From: Anisus vortex
Taxonomy: Eukaryota > Mollusca > Gastropoda > Planorbidae
Reading direction: 5' to 3'
Assembly: GCA_949126835.1 (NCBI GenBank)
Contig: OX421497.1
Location: forward strand, 41,438,226 to 41,502,225
DNA: 64,000 nt
Positions 1 to 12,400 of the stretch are shown here, one piece after another. The notes beneath the pieces are model-generated. The model was given only the letters and a program-made list of their open reading frames with translations, had not been told where the DNA came from and did no database searches. Position numbers and translations under genes: made by a program. Positions within the stretch are counted from its first letter, which is position 1. Each line of letters begins with the position of its first letter.

Positions 1-142
1 ATATCTCAGTCCCTCAGTCAATATTCCAGTTTGTCTATATCTCAGTCCCTCAGTCAATATTCCAGTTTGTCTATATCTCAGTCCCTCAGTCAATATTCCA
101 GTTTGTCTATATCTCAGTCCCTCAGTCAATATTCCAGTTTGT
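1..142. repeat. 36-bp tandem repeat, at least 4 copies, running off the left edge
   Basis: Four near-perfect copies of a 36-bp unit containing CTCAGTCCCTCAGTCAATAT. It lies just upstream of the first visible receptor exon, so it is probably in the preceding intron. The array continues outside the window. Confidence 0.9.
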
Positions 143-271
143 CCGTGTATCTAGTGTCTAGAAATAGAAGTAGTTACTCCTACAGGGTCAATAAATAAGT
201 GTTTAATCCAAAGCTAATACCGTCAGTTCGGCAAAAAATGTTGATAAAACTTTGGTCTATCTCGCTTTCAG

Positions 272-435
272 CTTGCCTGGCCTACGACAAAATTTTGTAC
301 TTCTCCATCGAGGCCGAGTCGAGGCTGATGCGCGATCTGCTGACCGAGTACGACAAGAGGGTGAGGCCGGTTATGAAGCCGTCGGAGAGTGTCATTGTAT
401 CCTTTGGCCTGGGACTCAAGGCTTTGCTATATGTG
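272..435 (+). CDS. nAChR-like subunit, exon A: N-terminal helix and beta1 strand
   Basis: The exon follows a ttcag acceptor and ends at a gtaagt donor. It begins with two bases of a split codon and ends in phase 0. It encodes the amphipathic N-terminal helix (around residues R-L-M-R-D-L-L) and the first beta strand of the ligand-binding domain. No signal peptide is visible, so at least one 5' exon lies to the left of the window. Confidence 0.9.
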
Positions 436-1792
436 GTAAGTAAATACAGAGACAGAGAGAGAGAGAAAGAGAGAGAGAGAGTGAGAGAGAGATGGTGAGG
501 TGAGAGAAGTGAGAGAAGGTGAGAGAGGAGGAGACAGAGATGGGAGAGAGAGAGAGGAAGAGAAAGGGGGCGAAGAGAAATTTTAAGGAGTGACTGTGAT
601 AAAAGTTCTTGAAGATAGGAAGGAACAGAGCAGTGCCATTTGTACATCCGCACGTAAGGGACATAATTTTGTGATGTATTCGCTTTATCACCGGAAGCCA
701 GTGGAGATCCCTTAAGAGTTGGGTAGATATGATCTTGCCTATTAAAGTGATAGTGTTACGCCCTGGACATAAGAGCCGAAAGGCCCGTCCGCTTTTGTTT
801 TATTGTGAGGCAATTATAGTATGGTATCGTTAAAAGTGACTCCACATAGATCGTCCATAGTTGGGATATAATTATTGGATCAGATGTCTTTTTGTAGTAG
901 ATCGAATCCTTTTAAATATAAATAAAGAGATGTTTTTTTTTATAATGAAAACAATAAAGTTAATCTGTCTGTAAGCTTTTACTTCATTTTAGTTTTAAAA
1001 CTGCCATATAGACCCTTTATGGGCGGGTTATCAAAATGGTTTAGATGCTTAGTGGTTGTTAATTTAATTCGTCACTGCTTATACCCCTCTTATAAATTCT
1101 AGCATTGAATAGAGATATAGATGTCCGATTAAGCCCACGAAACGGTTTACACCTCACTCAACGAAGTCTCTGTACCAGATCAAGTCAATGTGGGCCTATA
1201 CATAAAATTAGCTCAATGTGGGCCCACACAACAAACCAATAATTCAGTACTGGCCAATACATCAAACCAAGTTAATGTGGGCCGATACACCAAACAGTTC
1301 AACGAGTGCCCATACACTAAGCATATTAATGTGGACCACAGAAAACATTTTCTTAAAGTGTTTTTTATTCTCATGGAAAAACCTCTACAGTTCCTCTCTT
1401 GATTCCTACAATCAGGCGTAGAATTTCTGTGGCATTTACAAGGTCACGTCAGTATAAGCTACGTTATTACCAACAGATCATAAAACTCCATCCGCCAAAT
1501 GGCTGGCCCACTTACTGTGTCTAATAGACTGCTATAGACTGAAGATATGGGTGTTTAGTTAGTTGGAGCTTGTTCATTGGCCCGGTAACCCAAAGAACCA
1601 TAACTCACCAAGAGTTTGTGTCCACTTAGGTGGATCAATTCGATGATGTACGTGAGGGATAACCTTTGACCTTTAGACACGTGACGCTAGACGTAAATAA
1701 CCCGTGGCGCAGTCTATCGTAATCAACTACAGCTGTATATATGAAGATATTACATTTATCAATTTAAATATGATATAATAATGCTCTCTCCG

Positions 1793-1827
<35 letters not shown>

Positions 1828-2281
1828 TTCTCTCCCCTTCGTCCATAGACTCAATTCCACATACTGTATCTATATTCAATCACTTATCCCAAAATGGAAT
1901 TCCTTTCGATTGCTGACGTTGTGCGCTACCACGTGGTATACTATATCCATTTCTTTGGCAACTGTAAACAGTACGAGAGCGTTGCCTGGGCAACAATAAA
2001 CAATTCAGACAAAACAGATACTCGCGAGTGAACATTTTATTTCAAATGTTTTCTAAAATTTTAGATGGAAGATAAAAAGTAGTAAGAAAACAGAGAGATA
2101 GGGAGAGAGAGAGAGAGCACGAGATGTGGAGGCGGGGAAAGAGCGAGATAAAAAAAGTTGGGTGAAATGGCCCATTCGTTTCAGAGCAGTACGTGACAAT
2201 TGGGAAAAAAATGATGATTGGGATTGTTCTAACTACATATTCCCCTTGTGACGTCATAAAATGGAAATGAACTCTTTCTGT

Positions 2282-2365
<84 letters not shown>

Positions 2366-5300
2366 CTTGCCCCTCAGTCCACCATTTTCTCTTTTTTTTT
2401 TACTTTCTTTTCTAGTTCTACCCATTTTACTTTCCTCTGCAATAAGATACAAGTAAAAAAAAAAAACACAATAACATTTTCTTATTTAATAAACTTATTT
2501 CTAGTATTTAAAAAAAAAAACAATTAAAAAAAAACAGTCACACAAAATTTCTCAAATTTCACGTTTTAGCTTGTTTACAGCTAAATTAAATTAATATAGG
2601 CCTACATTATTGGGATTTAAAATTCAAACAGTCAAACTGTTAAAACCGTTCCTTGCATGATCTATAAACTAGATATTTAGATATTATAGACATACTAATA
2701 AAACGTCCATCCGAAAACAATTGGAAAAAAAGCGTTTTAACCCTTTCAAGATCAGTTACTGTCCAAAGAATACTAAATTAAACATGAAAAGTGGATTAAA
2801 GTAACTGTCAGGGGTTAAGAGTAGAAGATTAGAATCGTTTATCGTTTTCATCTTTTCTATTTTTATATGCTACTTTATAGCAAATCCAAATTTTATTACT
2901 AAACATTCAAATTCCATGATACAAAAGCGCAACCTTTTATTAACAAATATCTAAGAAAAAGTATCGTTTTGTTAAAATAGGTTTTGGTTTTAACAAATTT
3001 CAAAACATTATCTTTGTAACCAGAACCTAATTTACTAGCAACGTTGAAACCATATTTCGTATTATTAAACAAATTTATCGATCTACCATAGATATAAATA
3101 TAGATAGATATATATGAGTCATGTAGCCTTTCGCTGCAATATAATAATCACTATCAAGTCTCTCTACTTCTGCATTGCAATATTTGACCAAAAAATCTGG
3201 CTCCTCATCACACAATTAGTCTACATTTCCTGTTTTTGATTGTTTTAACCAATGGCAACCATTCTTCTATTCAACCAATAGCATCCATTCTTCTATTCAA
3301 CCAATGGCATCCATTCTTCTATTCAACCAATGGCATCCATTTTTCTATTCAGGATGAGAAGCGCGAATACATGGAGACCGTCTCCTACATGTTAACAGCC
3401 TGGCACGACGGACGACTGATGTGGAACGCGTCTAAATATGCAGGCATCGACACCATCAAAATCCCGGCCGGCGAGCTATGGACACCGGATATGGTTCCGT
3501 ACACGAGGTAAGCATTGGTTAAGACGAGACCGCATACGGCGTACTTGACAATAGAATAGATAAATTTTAAATACGGATAACATGACAACAGAATGTGTAA
3601 ATTTCAAATACGGTGTACTTGTCAATAGAATATCATCTACATTTCAAATACGGCATATTTGACAATAGACTATATACATTCAAATATGGCCGAATGTAAA
3701 CATTTTAAAGAGATAATTTGTTATAAATGGCAGCTTGGGTGGCATTGTTTGACTATGACGGAATTCGTCAATCTGACATGCTGCTGCTATTTTCGCACGC
3801 TACAAATGGCTAATTTCTTTTAGAATTTCGACATCTGACATGGGTACAGACTGCTAATAACTTTCAGCTCTTAGCGCCTAGGCAACTTCCTTACATTGGT
3901 GCCACGTCTTACAGACCACTCTTCGTTTGTGGGTCGTAGAAGTAGAAGTGAGATGAATGTAAAACAGGCTGAGGCAGCCCGCAATGAAACAATGATGGAT
4001 TCAAATAATTTAATAATTTAAGGATCTCTTTTATAGCGTACTCACCGGGGGGGGGGGGTAGGGGTTGTCTTGGACATGATTTATGATTTATCCGCCCATG
4101 CCTTCCCCTATCTGACCCAAGACTAAGTTAGGCCGCTTGCTTTAATATTTCCGCTATTTGATGACTCGAATGACTTCTTTTCGGAATTCCCGATTCCCTT
4201 TTGCACTGTACATTTCCGTTTTATTTAATAGCTATGATTTTCTCAATGAAAAATTTAAATTAACATCGAAAATTGTATACAGCGAAAATATATAGGCAAA
4301 CATAGGAGCGTAGACGTCATTTCGGATGCGCACGGAAAAAAAAACATATAAGCTCTAACAATAGAGCAAGCGGTCCATCTTATTATATAGGCTTTGATCT
4401 GACGATGTTTGAAATATAAAACCGTAAGCAGTTCCACGATTAGGTCTCCAGGAGAGTCGCTAAATAATTCATTATTCGGTCCCTTGAAACTATTTCCAGT
4501 CTAGGTCACTATTACTCAAGTTCTACCTTTCTTCCTTGCGCTTGGTTAATGCTCAGATTAGAATGACAATGATTGGATGCAGGAGATGTTTGCAAATTAT
4601 GATTGAAGGCCGTGCATTTATTTCCATTTTGCACTCATGATATAATGTCAAAGAGACAATCGGGCAGAGGTACTCACATTCAGGGAATGGAAAGAACGAT
4701 AAAGAAAGTTGAACGAACGGCTGTTGCAGTGCAAGATATTTTATTTCTGCGTCTTTCGACACCCAGACATGCAAGACACTGTCATTTACTGTCTCGTGAT
4801 TCTGTAATGGGCAACTTCCTTACATTGGTGCCACGTCTTACAGACCACTCTTCGTTTGTGGGTCGTAGAAGTAGAAGTGAGATGAATGTAAAACAGGCTG
4901 AGGCAGCCCGCAATGAAACAATGATGGATTCAAATAATTTAATAATTTAAGGATCTCTTTTATAGCGTACTCACCGGGGGGGGGGGGGGGGTAAGGGTTG
5001 TCTTGGACATGATTTATGATTTATCCGCCCATGCCTTCCCCTATCTGACCCAAGACTAAGTTAGGCCGCTTGCTTTAATATTTCCGCTATTTGATGACTC
5101 GAATGACTTCTTTTCGGAATTCCCGATTCCCTTTTGCACTGTACATTTCCGTTTTATTTAATAGCTATGATTTTCTCAATGAAAAATTTAAATTAACATC
5201 GAAAATTGTATACAGCGAAAATATATAGGCAAACATAGGAGCGTAGACGTCATTTCGGATGCGCACGGAAAAAAAAACATATAAGCTCTAACAATAGAGC

Positions 5301-8300
5301 AAGCGGTACATCTTATTATATAGGCTTTGATCTGACGATGTTTGAAATATAAAACCGTAAGCAGTTCCACGATTAGGTCTCCAGGAGAGTCGCTAAATAA
5401 TTCATTATTCGGTCCCTTGAAACTATTTCCAGTCTAGGTCACTATTACTCAAGTTCTACCTTTCTTCCTTGCGCTTGGTTAATGCTCAGATTAGAATGAC
5501 AATGATTGGATGCAGGAGATGTTTGCAAATTATGATTGAAGGCCGTGCATTTATTTCCATTTTGCACTCATGATATAATGTCAAAGAGACAATCGGGCAG
5601 AGGTACTCACATTCAGGGAATGGAAAGAACGATAAAGAAAGTTGAACGAACGGCTGTTGCAGTGCAAGATATTTTATTTCTGCGTCTTTCGACACCCAGA
5701 CATGCAAGACACTGTCATTTACTGTCTCGTGATTCTGTAATGGGCAACTTCCTTACATTGGTGCCACGTCTTACAGACCACTCTTCGTTTGTGGGTCGTA
5801 GAAGTAGAAGTGAGATGAATGTAAAACAGGCTGAGGCAGCCCGCAATGAAACAATGATGGATTCAAATAATTTAATAATTTAAGGATCTCTTTTATAGCG
5901 TACTCACCGGGGGGGGGGGGGGGGTAAGTGTTGTCTTGGACATGATTTATGATTTATCCGCCCATGCCTTCCCCTATCTGACCCAAGACTAAGTTAGGCC
6001 GCTTGCTTTAATATTTCCGCTATTTGATGACTCGAATGACTTCTTTTCGGAATTCCCGATTCCCTTTTGCACTGTTCATTTCCGTTTTATTTAATAGCTA
6101 TGATTTTCTCAATGAAAAATTTTAATTAACATCGAAAATTGTATACAGCGAAAATATATAGGCAAACATAGGAGCGTAGACGTCATTTCGGATGCGCACG
6201 GAAAAAAAAACATATAAGCTCTAACAATAGAGCAAGCGGTCCATCTTATTATATAGGCTTTGATCTGACGATGTTTGAAATATAAAACCGTAAGCAGTTC
6301 CACGATTAGGTCTCCAGGAGAGTCGCTAAATAATTCATTATTCGGTCCCTTGAAACTATTTCCAGTCTAGGTCACTATTACTCAAGTTCTACCTTTCTTC
6401 CTTGCGCTTGGTTAATGCTCAGATTAGAATGACAATGATTGGATGCAGGAGATGTTTGCAAATTATGATTGAAGGCCGTGCATTTATTTCCATTTTGCAC
6501 TCATGATATAATGTCAAAGAGACAATCGGGCAGAGGTACTCACATTCAGGGAATGGAAAGAACGATAAAGAAAGTTGAACGAACGGCTGTTGCAGTGCAA
6601 GATATTTTATTTCTGCGTCTTTCGACACCCAGACATGCAAGACACTGTCATTTACTGTCTCGTGATTCTGTAATGGGCACCTTAATCAAGTCCCACCGGT
6701 TTATCTTTCTGCTTTACTTGCCGCCCTTCCTATCAGACGCGACAAAATAATTGAGTGATCGTCTGCATTCAAGGAAGAAAGAAAAAAGTGAATAGCTTCC
6801 CTTGTCAATTCAGAAATAACTCGATAATCTGGCTCGGACGCTAACAATGATAGCACACGTGCACTTATTTGTGTGTATGCGATCATGTGTGTTTATTTGC
6901 TAGTAAATTTGAATTTTTCAAATATCTATATGTACATGAATCTGCTGTTACTTGTGTTCTACTTGAGCACCTAAACTACCTTACTAACCTAACAAAACAA
7001 AATATAATCTGAGTAACATAAAAGGAGGAGGACAAAAGCACGGACTGGGCTGTGTGGACAGTTTCTTGCAAAAATGGCGCTCGGTGTATATTTACAAAAG
7101 CAATGAACAGACGACAGGGGAGTCGAGAGTTTTAATTAGTGTATGTTTACAACAGCGAGAAAACGAGACGGTCGTCGAGGCTAACAAAGCAATCCCCTGC
7201 TTTGAAAGTAAAGAACGGTGTTTCGTGTTACACTATTTCACAGGCATCTTGCGATAGAACTAAAGATGGCTTTTAACATTGAAGATCAATCATTATTTGT
7301 TTGTTCGCTTACTGACCAGATTTCAGTCATTCTTTTAACTCAAATTTCAAGACACCGTATAAACTTAGAAAAACCGACGAATAAACAAAAACGTCCTTAT
7401 ATAGAGGCTTTTAGTTGTTGTTTTTTTACTAACCATTAGCTTTATATTTTGTCTCTCGATGTCTTTATGACTATAAAGGTTTATATTATGTTTGTGGATA
7501 TCATCCGGATCTTTCGACTTCAAAGGGGGGAAAAGGAATAGAATTGACCCCAACAGTTGGGAGGACATGGCGCAAGGAAGATTCCCGGCTTGCAGGAGAG
7601 GATCGCGCAAGGCACAAGAAGGTGGAGAAAAATTGTGGTCCCCTCAGCCGTTTTCATCTGCATCAAATGTGACCTTGCATGTCTTTCCAGGTTTGGTCTC
7701 TTCAGCCATTCGAGGGCCTGCACAGACAGAAGTTCAAGTCTTCATTACGATCTACGTATCTGTATGCACATGCCATAATGTATGGGTGCATTTGCTTTCC
7801 AAGAAAAGTTCTTGTGCTCAGATCATAAATTTTACCTTGACATTCGTAATGATGCTTTGACCTTTGACTTGAATAAAAAGACGTTGATGAAACTTTTAAA
7901 AAAATGGAACGAACGGTGGGGTGTGGTGGGGAGGTGGGAGGGTAGGGAGCGGCGTGGGGTTTAAAGAAAGGCATAGACAAAACAAAAAATAAACATGTAT
8001 TTTGAAAAGACAAAGTAGGCAGAAAATTGATCGGAATAAAGGCCGCCTTATATGGCGGATTCGCGGGATCAGCAATTACCTTTCAATGATCTTTTAATGA
8101 ACCATCCCCAGACTCGCGTACTTAATTCCTGTATCAGCGGAACAAGTTGAGGAGATTTTAGTATTTGATTTAGTTCACAATACTTGGTGGCCGAGACGGC
8201 GGCGCGTTCGGATGGCGTACCAAAGGTCCTGGGTTCTAATCCTGGCGATTCCCAGATTCAGGGGTCAGGGGCGTGTCCCTGAGTCTACCCAGCTCTGATG

Positions 8301-9425
8301 GGTATCTGACTTAAGTTGGAGTAAGGTAAAGGCCGCGGTACATTGTGCTGTCCACTCAATCTCTTTGTATCACAGAAACTGGTGAACGCTGCTTCACCTG
8401 CGTTATGTATCAATTTGGTCCCGCAATATTCTTTACAAAAAATGTTTAGTTAACGATACAGATTAGAATACAGTGTTATTTATTCCGCATAAAGACCGTT
8501 GAAGTAATGATGTATTTAGCGGTTATTGATTTTGTATGCAGTATCAATATTTTTAGACCATGCTATTTGAGATAGAGACAACCGAGTCTGTTTATCTTAG
8601 TCCTAGCGGCAAGCACTCTCGTTATTTTTTTTTTTATTTTTTTTTTTTGGCACATGATCGATACATCATTATTTCCTGCCGGAATAGTTTCAATATGTGT
8701 ACACATCACATGTTTACTTCGAAACGCGATGACGTCATCAAAATATGTGTACACATGTCAGGATTTTGTTTCATCAAAATTTCAGATAACAATATTCCCT
8801 CTCATTACAAAACAAAAAAAAACAATAATCAGGAACAAGAAAGCCACAACATTTTCTACAGTTGTATAAAAAAAAAAAAACTGCTAATCCTTGTTTATTT
8901 TTAGTTCTGTTTTTTTTTTCATTACTCTTTGTCTTTAGTATTACGGCCTGTAAGATCTTGTGGTAAAGATCTTAAAACACAAAATGTCATTATTTTTAGG
9001 GGTTGACTTTCTGTCTCTCTTCTGCTTGCAATTTTCTCCCTCTCGTCCATACTCTCATTAGTACTTTTCTCTCTCTGCCTCTCTCTTTCTTTTGTTTTTT
9101 CTCGCTCTCTTCCTCACTCTCTTTCTATTTATCTGTGTTTCTTTCATTCTTTCGTTATACACCCACTTTTACCTCTTACTATCTCTATCGTTTTCTCTCT
9201 CTTTCTCTCTCTTTCTCTCTCTTTCTCTCTCTTTCTCTCTCTTTCTCTCTCTCTCTCTTTCTTTTCCATTCCTTCATTCTTTGTTTATTCCTATAGATCT
9301 CTCATGCTAAAGCTATTACACCCTTTCATTTTTTCTCTCTCTTCCTGTCTCTTTTCCATCTCATTCTCTTTAATTAATTTCTATAATTATACATTGCTCC
9401 CGTTTAAGTTTTTACTTCTTTCAAT

Positions 9426-9462
<37 letters not shown>

Positions 9463-12400
9463 GCTATTTCACTCTCGCATTCTATTTTTTTCTGTATTTC
9501 TCTGTCAAATTCTAAAGTGTTTCCTACCTTTCTCTCATTATTTTTTTTTCTCTCTCTCTCTCTCTCTCCCAATGCCTCTCTCTCACAATGGTTACAATTA
9601 TATATATATATGGCGTATATACTCGCGTATAAGTTGCACCGGAGTATAAGTTTGAGATTTTTTTCCTTATACGTTGTCATTGGCCCGCGCATAAGTCGCA
9701 CCCCGACTTCCCGGGTTACACTGCCTTTTAATATCTCAAAAATGCATACCTTTTAAACATAAAAGTTACTAAATATTCACCCTAATTTGGAAACTTTCCT
9801 TAAAAAATTGTTTTAATCGTGCATAAGGCAAACATAATCAAATAAAGGCATATCCTAATAATTCTACATAACTCCAATCAACTATAGGGGTTATGTAGGA
9901 AACTTTATGACAGAGTAGTGATGTTTTTCGAACTTTTCAAAAACAGTGTCGGGTGTATAAGTCGCACCCCTACTTTTTGTCGAAATTTTCTGTAAAAAAA
10001 AGTCCGACTTATACGCGAGTATATACGGTATTTTGTTCTAAGGTTTTTACAACCCCTATCACTCTTTCTCTCCCTTTCCATCCCGCTCTGTCTCTCTTTC
10101 CATCACACACTCTAAACATCTCTGACTGTCTCTCTCTATCTCTCTCTCTTTAGCCAACATTATCCCTGTCTCCCCATCAACCGACAAAGTCCCGAACTGT
10201 CAACAGGAATGAACAATGTGCCTTAACTCTGAAATCAATGAGTTCTGTAATGGGACAGAACTCTGTCAGCCAGAACAAATAGAACCAGTCATAGTCCTAA
10301 CTTTTCTATCTGTCCCAAATGGTCAATCTTCAAATCTAACAAGTCTTTCATTAAAACAGTTGTCGACCTTGGAACTCACTTCAAATCTAGATAACAGTAC
10401 CATTCGTCTGTTTGTCCTTGTTTTCATTATCGCATACAGTAGTGACATTAAAAAAAAATCGAAAACTAAAAAAAAAAGATTTATGATTTAAATATCCGAA
10501 AAGAATCTTACGTTTAGGCCTATTTGAGAAAAATTGGAAGACTGTATAGATCTAATAAAAATTCTGTTTGTAGCCAGTTCAATAATATTTTTTATTTCAT
10601 TTAAACATAATTTATAAATAAGTTTAACTTTTAAAAATTAAAAAAAAATGTCTTCATTGGAAAATAACATCTGATTATTGTTTATGTTTGCTAATTAGGC
10701 CTTATTCAAAGTTAGACTTTAAGGGAATGTGCACTGATGATTCGTCTCCTTTAGATTTTATAATTTTCTAGAAGACATGGGGCTAGTCCTGTGACGTGAT
10801 TTTTGCATCGAGGTAAAAACAGCCAGAATATGAAATAAAAACATCAATTTCGCGCTAGACTAATTACAAAATACAGTTCGATTAATACTAATCTTTTTTT
10901 TAATAATTTCATTAATAAAATTATCGAATCAAGTTTGTTAATGTTATTAACATAAATAAGCTTAGCTGTAAAAAAAACAAACTAATACAATCACAGTAAT
11001 GATCAATATGTAAGCTTATGTTATTTGTTTTTAACTAGTATCTTATCGAATAGAAAAATAATTTATATTATATTAATTTGTCTTTGCACAGAAAATAACA
11101 AGTGTTTCTATTTATTTATATCTCTTCTTGAGTATTTTATTTTTAATTGTATTTCTAAAACAGGATAAATCTTTTTTTTAAATATTTTTTCTAGAAATCT
11201 TAATTTATTGATAAAAAAATTGGTTTTATACTAGTTAGTTTGGAATATTCACTTATAATTAGCCAATCAGCTATTTTCTCTAAATTAGTTCTATTATTTT
11301 GAAATGCTTCTTTATGTTACTGTTTTCAAAAAAAAAGACGAGGTTAATTATAATATTAATCCTATCAAAATGTGTGACGTTTCTTTCCCTTCAGTATAGA
11401 TGAAGATGTTCACTTAATGGACGCCATGGCAGTTATATACGCTTCCGGTCACGTGAGCTGGATTCCCACTTTGCACTTGCGCAGTCCTTGCACTATCAAT
11501 CTGCGTAACTTCCCTTTTGATGAACAGGTAAGCTGCACGGTGAACTTGAGTGAACTGGGACACGCATTTCGTGATTCAATTATTAAGCTATTGACAGACA
11601 GGGGAGACATAATAACGACAGACGAAGAAATAGAGCAATATATTGATCGATAGGATGATAGATATAAAGATTTAAAAAAAAAAGAGATTATGGGTTCTGG
11701 ACGACAAATATTCTACATGCAAAAGTGTTGCCCTATCCGCATATGTTATTATTTGAATCTCACAAAAGTCCAACATAGAGATATTACTCACCCTTATAGT
11801 GGTCCAACATAGAGATATTACTCACCCTTATAGTGGTCCAACATAGAGATATTACTCACCCTTATAGTGGTCCAACATAGAGATATTACTCACCCTTATA
11901 GTGGTCCAACATAGAGATATTACTCACCCTTATAGTGGTCCAACATAGAGATATTACTCACCCTTATAGTGGTCCAACATAGAGATATTACTCACCCTTA
12001 TAGTGGTCCAACATAGAGATATTACTCACCCTTATAGTGGTCCAACATAGAGATATTACTCACCCTTATAGTGGTCCAACATAGAGATATTACTCACCCT
12101 TATAGTGGTCCAACATAGAGATATTACTCACCCTTATAGTGGTCCAACATAGAGATATTACTCACCCTTATAGTGGTCCAACATAGAGATATTACTCACC
12201 CTTATAGTGGTCCAACATAGAGATATTACTCACCCTTATAATGGTCCAACATAGAGATATTACTCACCCTTATAGTGGTTCAACATAGAGATATTACTCA
12301 CCCTTATAGTGGTCCAACATAGAGATATTACTCACCCTTATAGTGGTCCAACATAGAGATATTACTCACCCTTATAGTGGTCCAACATAGAGATATTACT

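Noticed and set aside
2042..2452. Arg/Glu-rich coiled-coil-like protein on the minus strand
   Set aside because: It is the translation of a (GA)n/(CT)n microsatellite.
4603..5883. Duplicated 115-codon open frame in the 930-bp blocks
   Set aside because: No family features, and it ends differently in the third copy; it is a chance frame carried by the duplication.
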